A stretch of DNA of 64,000 bases. Origin: Sporosarcina cyprini. GTDB lineage: Bacteria > Bacillota > Bacilli > Bacillales_A > Planococcaceae. Below, piece after piece: positions 41,732 to 50,521 of the stretch. Made by a program: the position numbers and the translations under genes. Location of the stretch: NCBI RefSeq assembly GCF_022048975.1, contig NZ_JAKMHX010000028.1, forward strand, positions 1-64,000. Reading direction: 5' to 3'. Below the pieces are notes generated by a model. That model saw only the letters and a list, made by a program, of their open reading frames with translations. It did not search any database and was not told the DNA's origin. The stretch's first letter is position 1, and the number at the start of each line of letters is the position of its first letter.

Positions 41732-41998
41732 TCAGTCGGATTTCAAACTGATAAGAATAAGTGTAATTCCAGCAAATAGACAAATCATTCGTGTGAGAGA
41801 TATTTTTTCAGAGAGACCGATTAATGCGAATGCTGTCGTGATGATCAATACACATGGTCCTACAAGAGCTAGTAGCGTATTGATGTAAAATGCTTTTTCC
41901 AAGTCATTGAACTTGTACATTAACAAGGCGGCCGTAATATCCACGCTGCCGGAAAAGATCCTCAATAAGATAATCACTAGCAATGCTCTTTCAATCAA
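41732..41998 (-). CDS. yqhV: YqhV-like (DUF2619) membrane protein
   Basis: This is an 88-aa protein with three membrane segments. The pattern LLRIFSGSVDITAALLMYKF, LEKAFYINTLLALVGPCVLI and LSEKISLTRMICLFAGITLI matches the small YqhV/DUF2619 family of Bacillales. In B. subtilis yqhV lies near spoIIIA, but here it stands alone. Function unknown. Confidence 0.75.
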   Translation of the reverse strand: MIERALLVIILLRIFSGSVDITAALLMYKFNDLEKAFYINTLLALVGPCVLIITTAFALIGLSEKISLTRMICLFAGITLILISLKSD

Positions 41999-42130
41999 TC
42001 AAGTTCCTCGTTCCCTTCCTTGTATGTTTCCTACTATATGTAAGTTGACTTTGATTCATTATGGAAACTTCTTTGAATTAATAAAGGGACTAGCTTCCTA
42101 CGGTTGGTTGCTTTACAATCGCCAATAGAA

Positions 42131-42168
42131 AAAACCGCCCTATTGCACATAAGGCGGTCTCTTTTTAT
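42131..42168 (-). terminator. Terminator of the prolyl hydroxylase-like gene
   Basis: AAACCGCC and GGCGGT pair with T-rich or A-rich runs on both sides, overlapping the end of the minus-strand gene. Confidence 0.75.
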
Positions 42169-42806
42169 CTGACTCTTTGTTTTCTCATCCACTGTGTTGC
42201 GACCCACTTTTCACCTGTTATCACAGGTGCTCCGCCATGCAGCGTTAACTCGTTTAACGATTGATCGTTATAGAAGTACTCAAAGTAGACAGCCATCCCT
42301 TTTTTTGGTGTTACGGAAAAGTTCAGCTGAGGGAAGAAGGTTTCTCCGCCTTCTTCGACATCATTTAAGTACATGACGAGCGTGCTGATGCGATTGTTCG
42401 TTACTTTGCTGTTGGCAGAAAAGTAATCATAATGTGCTTTATATTGTTGCCCCGGCGTATACCGAAGAATTTGAAGGCATTCTCCATGTTCGATGGGGAT
42501 ATTCATGATTGCTGCAATTCTATTTTTGACTCTCGTGACAATTTCGTTTTCGCTTTCTTCCATAAACATCCCGCTGCTCGTTCTTAGTTCATTTTCTACG
42601 TGTGTCGTCCCGATCTTCGAGCGTTTCATTTTGTCCATCGACATTTGGATCAGTTCATCGCACTCTTCGTCGCTCAAAACATTTCCTAGAACTACGATTA
42701 AAGGCTCCTCTAATCGTGCGACGATGTCAATTTCTCGATCTGTCGTTATCTTACTTCCTGTGTGGTTAAAAATCGTTTGCTCTTTGATCTCCGCTATCAA
42801 CTTCAA
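42165..42806 (-). CDS. 2-oxoglutarate/Fe(II) prolyl 4-hydroxylase-like enzyme
   Basis: This is a 213-aa dioxygenase with a double-stranded beta-helix fold. The iron ligands are His125 and Asp127 in KAHYDYF and His190 in LTLHGGAPV, and Lys200 in GEKWVATQW binds 2-oxoglutarate. The GGETFFPQ motif is typical of bacterial prolyl 4-hydroxylases such as the Bacillus anthracis enzyme. The collagen-like Gly-Pro protein encoded at 49499 could be a substrate, but this link is only inference. Start ATG 42806; the ribosome binding site is GAGGTG. Confidence 0.9.
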   Translation of the reverse strand: MKLIAEIKEQTIFNHTGSKITTDREIDIVARLEEPLIVVLGNVLSDEECDELIQMSMDKMKRSKIGTTHVENELRTSSGMFMEESENEIVTRVKNRIAAIMNIPIEHGECLQILRYTPGQQYKAHYDYFSANSKVTNNRISTLVMYLNDVEEGGETFFPQLNFSVTPKKGMAVYFEYFYNDQSLNELTLHGGAPVITGEKWVATQWMRKQRVR

Positions 42807-43163
42807 ACACCTCTTCAGTCGTTAAATTTCAAAATAAAATACAATCTAGGCTAATGGGTTTATGTGCAATAACGGACTACTTGTTGGGGTTCCACATCCT
42901 TTTGGAATTAAATTCAATATATTTTAGCACGCTGATTTTATCTAGTAAATGTTAAATGAAGGGTTTTTTTGAACGTTTTCTAAAAACATCTGGAGCAGCA
43001 TTGGTAGATGTTTTCTATAACAATGAGATATCCGTAAGCATCGAGATCAACAAAAGTAATTGGAAAATTATTCTTACAATATTATTTATACTTTATACTA
43101 TATATTTTCTTGAACTGACCGATAATACTAAGGGACTACTATACAAAAGAGGAGATAAGAACT
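42807..43163. other. Leader of the chemotaxis receptor gene
   Basis: A frame open from 42956 has a weak ribosome binding site and a single hydrophobic stretch; it overlaps the start of the receptor gene in another frame and does not look like a gene. No other signal is seen. Confidence 0.4.
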
Positions 43164-45248
43164 ATGAAAAAGATGGGAACATTCCAGAGAAATTTAATAT
43201 TCACCTTAGTTATTTCAATCTCAATTCTCGTCATTTCGATTGTTGCCATCAACTATTTTCGAAGTCAAGAGAGCTTAGAAGTTGAAAAAGAGGAAACGGA
43301 AAAGCTAATCGAGGATCATTTGTTAAGTGTAATTGAAGGCTCTGATGTCGCCTATTCAATTATTGAAGAATCGCTCTCCGGAAAAATGGAGGCGTTCACG
43401 AGAATTCTGCAAGAAGAGTATGCGGAGAATCCTGACGTGGCTTCTTGGGACTTAGAGGCGTTTAAGAAACGATTTGATGGATTTGATATTTTTATCATTA
43501 ACGATCGTTTCGTTATCGAGTATGCAACAAGGGAAGCGGATCTAGGACTCGATCTTAAAGAATTTGGCTTGGAAAAGCTATTGCAGCAGCGAATGGATTC
43601 GGGTGCTTTCTTTACGGACCGCTTAGAGATCAGTGAAGCGACGAAGGAAACAAATAAGTTCAGCTATACCGCAACTTCTGATAAGAAATATATGATTCAA
43701 ATTGCTGCAACGGCTGATCAATTTTCTGATTTGATTCAATCCATGAACCTGGAAACAATCTCAACTGACTTAAAAGAGAAGTATCCATATGTAAAGGATA
43801 TTGGCATTTACACTATCACAATTGATGGGGAGCCTGCCTATTCCATGAATCAGAAGAACGCCAACGGGGAAGCTGCGCTCTTATCGGATTCCTTGATGGA
43901 TGAAGGGAAAAAGGCAATTGCAGAAGAGAAGGAAGTTATTGTTCGAAACATTGATGGGGAAGAAGGGATTGTCCATAAACTCATTCCCCAAATTAAAGTC
44001 GATGCCAATGGTGACAATACATATCGTCAATCACGCCTTCTTACTTTGACTTATGATGAAAACTTTTATAACGATCGATTACATGCGAATAATGTTACAT
44101 CTATCATTATGATACTCATTTCAGTCATCGTTTCGGTTTTATTATCAATTATCATTGGACGCCGGGTTTCCAAACCGATTCATCAATTCAGTCAAGTCAT
44201 TAATCGGACAGCTCAATTAGATTTTACGGAAGATGAATATGTTGAGAGCTTACTGAATCGAAAAGACGATTTTGGCGTGTTAGCAGAGCAGTACGAGGGA
44301 ATGCTTGCTTCGGTACGTTCTGCTTTCGATAAGGTGATTAGCTCATCTGACCAATTACTCGCGATGTCGAGTGAATTTACAGCCAGCGCGGATGAAACGA
44401 AAATTGCCTCCATCCAAATTGCTGACTCCGTGCAGCAAATGTCGTACGAAACGGAAGGGCAAACGAAGACGGTAAACCACGCGGTATCCGATATAAGCAC
44501 AATCACCGAGGAAGTTCGGGAACTGTCCGAAAAAATGAGCAAGGTAAATGAACTCGTTCAACAAACGGTATCCATCTCGACAGACGGAAACGCCAGTGTG
44601 GCCAATACCGAAAAGAGTATGGAACAGATCAATGCCTATACAAAACAATCCAAAGAAACAGTCATTGCACTGCATGAAAAGTCTTCACAAATTGAGGATT
44701 TCTCGGCATTCATTACATCGATTGCGGAACAGACCAATCTATTGGCTCTCAATGCTGCCATTGAATCAGCGCGTGCAGGGGAAGCGGGCAAAGGATTTGC
44801 CGTCGTTGCGGATGAAGTCCGAAAACTGGCGGAGGAATCAAGCAATGCTGCCAGCCATATTCGCAAGCTTATTAGCGAAATTAAACAAGATATCGCCCAT
44901 ACGGTAGACAGCATGACAGATGGATACGAAGCTGTGCAAAACGGATCTGCTTTGGTCAATAGCACAGGGGAAGCATTCAAAAGCATTTTACAAGCAGTCC
45001 ATACTGTCTCTGAACAATCATCAGAAGCGACAAGCATTTCCGCAGAAGTCGAAAGCGTCATGGGCAACTTATTGAACTCCATCGAGCAAATTTCTTCGTT
45101 ATATGAGAAATTAGCGATGCACTCTGGAGAAATCGCGGCCACTACTGAAGAGCAAACGGCTACTGTAGAAGAAGTCTCCTACGCCGCTAGAAACTTAGCT
45201 GAAATAGCGGAAGACTTGAAGAATGAAATTGGAAGGTTTACAGTTTAA
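43164..45248 (+). CDS. Methyl-accepting chemotaxis protein
   Basis: This is a 694-aa transmembrane receptor. The first membrane segment is at about residues 11-30 and an extracellular sensor of about 275 residues follows, resembling a Cache-type domain ([14 protein letters not shown]...). The second segment is at about 312-333, then a HAMP domain ([20 protein letters not shown]). The long cytoplasmic coiled coil has the conserved tip [20 protein letters not shown] followed by [20 protein letters not shown]. Ligand unknown. AGAGGAG lies 10 bp before the ATG. Confidence 0.93.
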   Translation: MKKMGTFQRNLIFTLVISISILVISIVAINYFRSQESLEVEKEETEKLIEDHLLSVIEGSDVAYSIIEESLSGKMEAFTRILQEEYAENPDVASWDLEAFKKRFDGFDIFIINDRFVIEYATREADLGLDLKEFGLEKLLQQRMDSGAFFTDRLEISEATKETNKFSYTATSDKKYMIQIAATADQFSDLIQSMNLETISTDLKEKYPYVKDIGIYTITIDGEPAYSMNQKNANGEAALLSDSLMDEGKKAIAEEKEVIVRNIDGEEGIVHKLIPQIKVDANGDNTYRQSRLLTLTYDENFYNDRLHANNVTSIIMILISVIVSVLLSIIIGRRVSKPIHQFSQVINRTAQLDFTEDEYVESLLNRKDDFGVLAEQYEGMLASVRSAFDKVISSSDQLLAMSSEFTASADETKIASIQIADSVQQMSYETEGQTKTVNHAVSDISTITEEVRELSEKMSKVNELVQQTVSISTDGNASVANTEKSMEQINAYTKQSKETVIALHEKSSQIEDFSAFITSIAEQTNLLALNAAIESARAGEAGKGFAVVADEVRKLAEESSNAASHIRKLISEIKQDIAHTVDSMTDGYEAVQNGSALVNSTGEAFKSILQAVHTVSEQSSEATSISAEVESVMGNLLNSIEQISSLYEKLAMHSGEIAATTEEQTATVEEVSYAARNLAEIAEDLKNEIGRFTV

Positions 45249-45269
45249 GGTTTAGTAGAGATTAATTGA

Positions 45270-45313
45270 AAATCCCGTTAGAAAGCGTTTTGCTTTCTGG
45301 CGGGGTTCTTTTG
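45270..45313 (+). terminator. Terminator of the receptor gene
   Basis: CCCGTTAGAAAGC and GCTTTCTGGCGGGG form a long hairpin followed by TTCTTTT. Confidence 0.85.
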
Positions 45314-45412
45314 ATTGAATGAAATAGTGCGTATAAGAGGTATTTTCATATATTGGGGAGAAATAGAGTATGGGTTGGATTGGTTTTTGGATAAAAAAAG
45401 GATGTGATACAT

Positions 45413-45844
45413 ATGGAATGGAGAGAGATAAAGGGAACTGAGGATATAAATGAGCTTCTAACGAACTTTGGTTACTTTCATGATAGCTGCTTAAAAGAGA
45501 TGATCATGTGGAGTGGCTTTCATGTAAATGAGGAAACCATGACATTTGGAGATGGGCTGCCTAACAACGTACGTATCCTTTTTCAAGGACATTATAAGGA
45601 AACGTCAGCAATTGAGTTGTTATTTGAAGGGGTTGAAGAATTGCATCTAGGTAATGCCGGATTTATCTACGATGTAACTTTCACTTATCAAGATGGGATG
45701 TTTTTTTGGGCGGATCTGTATGGGGTGAAACGAAATGATAACAGGAAGGATGTTACCTGGATTGCATCTAAGAATATTAAATGGCGTGATGTAAGTCGGT
45801 GGATGGGTGATACGAGAAGATACGGAGAGTTGGGTAGCAGTTGA
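45413..45844 (+). CDS. Hypothetical cytoplasmic protein, 143 aa
   Basis: This is a soluble, beta-rich protein rich in aromatic residues (FGYFHDSCLKEMIMWSGFHV, FFWADLYG, WRDVSRWMGDTRRYG). The pattern resembles small Bacillus proteins of toxin-immunity type, but I cannot assign a family. I take ATG 45413, with AAAGGATGTG upstream; a GTG lies three codons earlier. A possible operon with the alpha/beta hydrolase 50 bp downstream. Confidence 0.6.
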   Translation: MEWREIKGTEDINELLTNFGYFHDSCLKEMIMWSGFHVNEETMTFGDGLPNNVRILFQGHYKETSAIELLFEGVEELHLGNAGFIYDVTFTYQDGMFFWADLYGVKRNDNRKDVTWIASKNIKWRDVSRWMGDTRRYGELGSS

Positions 45845-45894
45845 GGTGAAAAGTATTTTTCACAAAATGTATTGAGGAAAAGAGAGGGGAAGTC

Positions 45895-46722
45895 ATGAAA
45901 TCACAGTACTACGAATGGGGTAATCCGGACAAACCAACGTTGGTTTTTTTGCATGGCTTGGGCTCTTCTGGCTTAAGTTTTGGCGAGCTCGCACAACTTA
46001 CAATGAATGATTTTCATGTTATTTCTTTTGATTTGCCGGGACACGGGGGAGCTGCTGGCTTGGCAAACGAGGAAGATTATCTTCCGTCAAGAATGGCTCA
46101 ACGATTGCATCTTATGCTTCATTCACTGGAGCTAACGGACATATATCTTGTGGGACATTCATGGGGTGCACATTTGGCCTTGTATGTGGCTGGAATGGAC
46201 CCTGAAACTATCAATGGAGTCATCTTACTGGATGGCGGTTATTTTCAGCAAGATCCGTTCGGTGATTCTTTGGAACAGCAGCTTTCAGATGTGGATGGTT
46301 TTATAGAAAGCATTCGTTTTCCTTCTTGGGAAGCAATGCTAACAGCAGAGAAAGCAAATTCTTCAAGATGGTCAGAACAGATGGAAGCCGCATCTTTAGC
46401 TCAGTTTACTGAGATCGAAAGCGAGATTCGACTGGCGGTATCTCCTTTTACAGCAAAATCAATCATAAAAGGAATGGACCAGCAACCTACAGGGGAGATC
46501 TTTTCAAAGGTTCAGTGTCCAGTTTTCTTAATGCACAGTACATTACCTGAAGAGTTGGAGTATGAAAGGCATAAGGCAATTAACTATTTGAAGGCTGGTA
46601 TCCCACAAATTGAGATTTTGAGTATCCCTGATACGAGCCATGATATATATTGGGATGCTCCGGACTTAATTGCTCGTTACATAAAAGATTGGGTCAGTAG
46701 ACAAGTTTCTTTCACCAACTAG
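45895..46722 (+). CDS. Alpha/beta hydrolase, 275 aa
   Basis: This is a soluble serine hydrolase with the oxyanion motif LVFLHGLGSSG, the nucleophile elbow LVGHSWGAH (Ser near residue 92), the acid in VILLDGGYF or the later strand, and the catalytic His in PDTSHDIYWDAP. It is unrelated in detail to the membrane-anchored hydrolases at 23711 and 31986. Substrate unknown. GAGAGGGGA is the ribosome binding site. Confidence 0.88.
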   Translation: MKSQYYEWGNPDKPTLVFLHGLGSSGLSFGELAQLTMNDFHVISFDLPGHGGAAGLANEEDYLPSRMAQRLHLMLHSLELTDIYLVGHSWGAHLALYVAGMDPETINGVILLDGGYFQQDPFGDSLEQQLSDVDGFIESIRFPSWEAMLTAEKANSSRWSEQMEAASLAQFTEIESEIRLAVSPFTAKSIIKGMDQQPTGEIFSKVQCPVFLMHSTLPEELEYERHKAINYLKAGIPQIEILSIPDTSHDIYWDAPDLIARYIKDWVSRQVSFTN

Positions 46723-46763
46723 CCAGTTTGTATACTAAAACGTAATAATGAAGGAGGGATACA

Positions 46764-47066
46764 AATGAATTTACTTTTGATATATCAGATTAAGTCGATC
46801 ACCTTGGAAACCTTTTGTTCACTTGTATCCATGATTTTTTTTTGTTGATCATTTCATCATTTTGGTATGAAAGATTATTTGATTTGATTATAAGCGTAAG
46901 TTTGTATGTGCCATTTGTTTTCGTTGTGCTAGGCGGGATATTTCGGTTGGGTGGGGATTAAAGGTAATGTTTGATGGAGCTTAATTGGAATAAATGCTTT
47001 GGCATTAATATTTTGTACCATTGTGTTTTTTGCAGAGTTAATTGGGTTTCGACAGCCATTAACATA
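46764..47066 (+). pseudogene. Broken small membrane protein gene
   Basis: A good start (GAAGGAGGGA, ATG 46764) opens MNLLLIYQIKSITLETFCSL followed by VSMIFF. A stop in a run of T residues interrupts it. Other frames carry on with ISVSLYVPFVFVVLGGIF and then LIGINALALIFCTIVFFAEL with a final TAG at 47064. Together these look like one membrane protein with two or more frameshifts. Confidence 0.5.
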
Positions 47067-47082
47067 GAGAGTGGTGGTGAGT

Positions 47083-47727
47083 ATGATGGTTGAAAGTAAA
47101 ATGGAGAAGTTCGAAAAGGTATCGAAAGATTTCCAGCCATTAAAACATATATTTTCACGTATTCAGGAAATGGAACGTAAATCGGAATATGGATTGAGGG
47201 TCGCTTCTAAATGGAGTGACATAGTCAAACAAACTTTTAGGGATGTAGATTATCCTGTAGTGCATCCAATTGGTCGGGAGACTTTCTCTTTATATGGGGA
47301 GTTCCCGTTAGGTGTGTTTGAGTATGCATTTGACATAGATGGTGCTACCTCGCATATTGAAGCAGAGGGGATTCAGTATGTAAATATGAACCCATCTACA
47401 ATCATAGCTTCAGTGGATGCAGGTAATATTAATAAAGATTTAGATAAAATAAAGAAGAATCATAAGAATCCTGTAATGTTACTTGAAAGTCAGTATCTAA
47501 CGAGGAGCATGCCATATTGTATCAATGGGAATCATAGGATATTTGAAGCTTATCGTAATTACGAAGAACAAATAGAAGTGTATGTATTCAAAGAGCTCGA
47601 ATTCATTTCTTTTTTCTATGATGCTTTGAGCAAAGCTATATATTTGTTAGAGTTGGATTATCACAATGTAATTCAAAATGTAAGCTGGACTTTTGACGAG
47701 AAGCATGCTGCCTACTCCTATTTCTAA
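47083..47727 (+). CDS. ParB-like-fold hypothetical protein, 214 aa
   Basis: Near residue 145 the sequence PYCINGNHRIFEAYRN resembles the xDGxHR motif of ParB/sulfiredoxin-like domains, preceded by a strand NPVMLLESQY. The first 60 residues are helical. The family is not certain. ATG 47083 or a near alternative is the start. The next gene, a histidine phosphatase, begins 18 bp after its stop, so they are co-transcribed. Confidence 0.6.
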   Translation: MMVESKMEKFEKVSKDFQPLKHIFSRIQEMERKSEYGLRVASKWSDIVKQTFRDVDYPVVHPIGRETFSLYGEFPLGVFEYAFDIDGATSHIEAEGIQYVNMNPSTIIASVDAGNINKDLDKIKKNHKNPVMLLESQYLTRSMPYCINGNHRIFEAYRNYEEQIEVYVFKELEFISFFYDALSKAIYLLELDYHNVIQNVSWTFDEKHAAYSYF

Positions 47728-47745
47728 TATTATGGTGGTGATCAT

Positions 47746-48324
47746 ATGGAGTTTCTATTTATTCGTCATGGACAAGGAGAACACACACTAGATATACCTA
47801 ATAGCTTTCAAATAACAAACCCTTCATTAACGCCGAACGGCAGAAATCAAGCAAAGCTGCTGAGAAATAAGTTCTTCTTAACGGAAGACGATATTATTCT
47901 CATAAGTCCTATTAAAAGAACGATCGAAACGGCTTTAATTTGGTCTGAAAAAGTCGAGTGCCGTAAGATTGTCACTCCCAAAGTGGGGCCACGTATATTT
48001 CCCACACGTACTGCTGGAAAGACTTTGCCCTGTGATGAAATCATTGATTTCGCGACTTTGAAACTAGAATATCCGAATCTTGAACTGGATACGAATGCGA
48101 CTTCTAATTTGTGGCGTTGGGGTATTAATACTTTGCCGGAACATGAATTTGATAATATCGCACGCGACTTGATTGAAGAGATAAGGTCGTTAAAAAGAAA
48201 GAGGATTTTTATTGTTTCGCACGATGGCACCATTACGGCATATCGCCAATTTATTACAGGGGGCAGGTTATCAAGAAGCGACTTTCTAGATGAAACAGGC
48301 TCGTTTAGATTGGATCTTGGTTAA
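47746..48324 (+). CDS. Histidine phosphatase (phosphoglycerate mutase-like)
   Basis: This is a 192-aa member of the branch-1 histidine phosphatase superfamily. The catalytic RHG motif is at FLFIRHGQGEHT (His8), the second Arg in LISPIKRTIETALIW, and the second His in IFIVSHDGTITAYRQFI. The substrate is not predictable; the group ranges from sugar phosphatases to SixA-like proteins. Translational coupling with the ParB-like gene upstream suggests a joint role. Confidence 0.87.
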   Translation: MEFLFIRHGQGEHTLDIPNSFQITNPSLTPNGRNQAKLLRNKFFLTEDDIILISPIKRTIETALIWSEKVECRKIVTPKVGPRIFPTRTAGKTLPCDEIIDFATLKLEYPNLELDTNATSNLWRWGINTLPEHEFDNIARDLIEEIRSLKRKRIFIVSHDGTITAYRQFITGGRLSRSDFLDETGSFRLDLG

Positions 48325-48347
48325 ATCATAGATGAAATTGAAGGCTA

Positions 48348-48374
48348 GCCAGGTTCCGAGACATTAGAACCTGG
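48348..48374. repeat. Inverted repeat CCAGGTTC / GAACCTGG
   Basis: CCAGGTTC and GAACCTGG form a hairpin without a T-run between two convergent genes. A related one lies at 17262. Confidence 0.5.
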
Positions 48375-48390
48375 CACACCTCCCATTCAT

Positions 48391-48825
48391 TTAGGCGGGA
48401 TTAACGAGCACTAGTATTTTTCCATTCTCCACATCGGTAGAGTACTGCTCAGCATCTTCATCCGGAACGCCGGCTTCCATAAGAGCGTGCTTTAATCCGC
48501 CGGCATTGGAGTTGGCACCAATGACTGCTCCACCAATGGTTGTCAGAATGGGGCCAGCAGCTAACACAGCACCTAGTCCCGGAACCAATACAGTGGATAA
48601 GCCTACTAGTAATCCCGCAATGCCAATGGCACCTCCAGTAGCAGCTCCCGCGATGGCACCATCCGTAGTAGACGGTTTTACTTTCTGCGTTATTTCAGGC
48701 AAATCCTTTGTATTTTTAGCAACAACCGAAATTTCTTCAGTCGTATAGCCTTCCTTTTTTAAGTTCTCAACAGCTTCAACCACTTGCTGTTCATTGTCAT
48801 ATAAACCAATTACATGATTCTGCAT
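48391..48825 (-). CDS. General stress protein of the YflT/GsP17M type
   Basis: This is a 144-aa protein. The N-terminal domain (VIGLYDNEQQVVEAVENLKK through EISVVAKNTKDL) is the general stress protein 17M fold. It is followed by a glycine-zipper-like hydrophobic stretch (GAIAGAATGGAIGIAGLLVG and VLAAGPILTTIGGAVIGANS) that may contact membrane, and a second small domain (HALMEAGVPDEDAEQYSTDV). A SigB-like promoter lies just upstream (48862-48887), consistent with a stress role. GGAGG is the ribosome binding site. Confidence 0.87.
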   Translation of the reverse strand: MQNHVIGLYDNEQQVVEAVENLKKEGYTTEEISVVAKNTKDLPEITQKVKPSTTDGAIAGAATGGAIGIAGLLVGLSTVLVPGLGAVLAAGPILTTIGGAVIGANSNAGGLKHALMEAGVPDEDAEQYSTDVENGKILVLVNPA

Positions 48826-48861
48826 TGAAAAGACCTCCTGTTGTCTGGAAATATGTTTTCT

Positions 48862-48887
48862 ATACCCGGTCTTTTATTTTTTTAGAC
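48862..48887 (-). promoter_or_regulatory. SigB-type promoter
   Basis: On the minus strand GTCTAA, 14 bases, then GGGTAT match the SigB consensus (GTTTAA-N12-14-GGGTAT) with one change. It lies about 40 bp before the general stress gene start. Confidence 0.75.
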
Positions 48888-49008
48888 ATAGCTAGTTTTG
48901 ACAGGCATGGTTAATCTTAAGAATTTCTATTAATAAACCTCAATCTGAGCTTAAACGAATCTCCGTACACATCTGCAAATTTTCAGCATTTCAGTGACTA
49001 GTGCCAAC

Positions 49009-49390
49009 CGCTCGTATAATTGCCGCAACCTCTCGTATCTGTCTGGGACCGCTCGTATATTTCTGGAAGCGCTCGAATAACTTCAGGAACCTCTCGTATC
49101 CTTTGGCAACCGCTCGTATATGATTTTGAACCACTCGTATCTGTTCAGTAGCCGCTCGTATCCGCCGGATGACATTGCTCCTAGGTTATTGCTGTTACCT
49201 TGTATGATCCTGAAGAATACTGTAAGTCTTTCGAAGTCCCCGTATATCATAAAGAGTCCGCATAAGTCCTTGCGAAGTGCTCATATCTACTAATGAGTGC
49301 TCATAAATGTAGCGGACTGCTCGAATCATTCGGAAGAGTGCTCGTAAATTCCGCAGAGTGCTCGTATACCCAAGAAAAGTGCTCGTAAGC
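49009..49390. repeat. Degenerate CTCGTAT array with 20-21 bp period
   Basis: A core CTCGTAT/CTCGTAA recurs at 49011, 49032, 49052, 49072, 49093, 49113, 49134, 49155, then (weaker) 49178, 49199, 49219, 49239, 49259, and again clearly at 49280, 49300, 49320, 49341, 49361 and 49382. Steps are 20 or 21 bases apart, with one 23. The bases between cores are not conserved. The left half prefers CCGCTCGTAT, the right half GTGCTCGTAA. No coding frame explains it. Confidence 0.85.
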
Positions 49391-49449
49391 TGTTGCCGAG
49401 TCAATTTGTTTATTTCCTGAAACTAGATTACCCAACCACGAAAACCAAA

Positions 49450-49492
49450 CAAAAAAAGCATGAGAGACAAGCCCTCTCATGCTTCATTTTCC
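49450..49492. terminator. Terminator hairpin near the collagen-like gene end
   Basis: AAAAAAAGCATGAGAG and CTCTCATGCTTCATTTT form a strong hairpin. On the minus strand it follows the collagen-like gene and separates it from the repeat array. Confidence 0.8.
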
Positions 49493-49498
49493 GTTCAC

Positions 49499-50260
49499 TC
49501 AAAAACAAGTAAATGCATCGATCCGGTCTAGATCAATACCGAAGTACTCCCAACGTCTTGTGGAGCTGCGCCAACGGTATCCTGCGACGGATGTCCGGCC
49601 GACGAATGTTGGGAAGAACCAGAAGCCGTTTCTGCGGGACAGCCAAATGTAAGTGTAGCGGTAGAGGCAACCGCGGATGCCGCCTGGGTCGACTCTAAAA
49701 AGCTGTTGTTCCGGGTAGGCCGGTGTATAGCTTGGTGGCGGAGCGGTCGGTGCTTGACCGGCGCCCTGTCCGGGTGGCTGGCCTGGGAAACCGCCTTGAC
49801 CTGGAGGGAAACCTCCCTGTCCCGGTGGGAATCCAGGTGGTCCTGGAGGAAATCCACCTTGCCCCGGAAAACCGCCTTGGCCCGGGAACCCAGGGCCTCC
49901 AGGGAATCCTGGTGGATCGTATGGATTATTCTGCGAAGGCCATCTGCCTGATGACGGCATGCCTGGGATCATACTTCCGCCTGGCCAGTTTTGACCTGGC
50001 ATCCATCCACCACCGAACGAAGCGGGCATCACACCTCCGCCACCGTACATGTCTGGCATGCCGGCACCTGGCATCATTCCTCCTCCACCATACATGTCGG
50101 GCATGCCAGTACCAGGCATCCAGCTGCCGCCATACATGTTGGACATGCCACCTGGCATCCAACCATCCATTCCTGCTGTATTCATTCGATCATCCTTTCC
50201 TTCAAAGCCTTCCGGCAAACGTGGGTACCATTGTTCGTTTCCTAAGCTATCTGATTTCAT
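49499..50260 (-). CDS. Collagen-like Gly/Pro-rich protein, 253 aa
   Basis: The first half is Gly-Met-Pro-rich with a repeated unit near GMPDMYGGGGMMPGAG. The middle (about residues 115-165) has G-x-P/G-F-P-G-Q repeats. The C-terminal 70 residues form a separate domain (GCLYRYTYIWLSRRNGFWFF to FVGRTSVAGYRWRS). That end domain occurs in other Firmicute collagen-like or coat-associated proteins and may be a surface anchor. No signal peptide is seen. Spore surface location is plausible but unproven. GGAGAGC is the ribosome binding site. Confidence 0.7.
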   Translation of the reverse strand: MKSDSLGNEQWYPRLPEGFEGKDDRMNTAGMDGWMPGGMSNMYGGSWMPGTGMPDMYGGGGMMPGAGMPDMYGGGGVMPASFGGGWMPGQNWPGGSMIPGMPSSGRWPSQNNPYDPPGFPGGPGFPGQGGFPGQGGFPPGPPGFPPGQGGFPPGQGGFPGQPPGQGAGQAPTAPPPSYTPAYPEQQLFRVDPGGIRGCLYRYTYIWLSRRNGFWFFPTFVGRTSVAGYRWRSSTRRWEYFGIDLDRIDAFTCF

Positions 50261-50521
50261 TTTGCTGCAAGCTCTCCTTTCACGTTATCAACCTAGTGTA
50301 TGCACCTAGATGAAAATTGGTTGGACGCTACACAAATTTGCCCCGGCCAATGAATTGAATCAATTGACTAATTCATGGGGAGCGAAGCTTTCTTCAGCAT
50401 AGTAAATCGGCAGCACATTACCATAGAACAAACTTTCGGAAAAATGAACAAAATGCATTTGAAATCGTGTACGATGTCGGTAGGGAATACGTTTACATTT
50501 TCATGGAGAGGGATGGTAGGC

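Noticed and set aside
42956..43285. 109-aa open frame before the chemotaxis receptor
   Set aside because: Overlaps the receptor start in another frame and has a poor start; the hydrophobic stretch alone is not enough.
49009..49390. CRISPR array
   Set aside because: Repeat cores are only about 7-10 bp and degenerate, the period is 20-21 bp, and no cas genes are near.
49706..50313. Plus-strand frames of 80-196 aa opposite the collagen-like gene
   Set aside because: They arise from the GC-rich, repetitive minus-strand gene and have no start signals.
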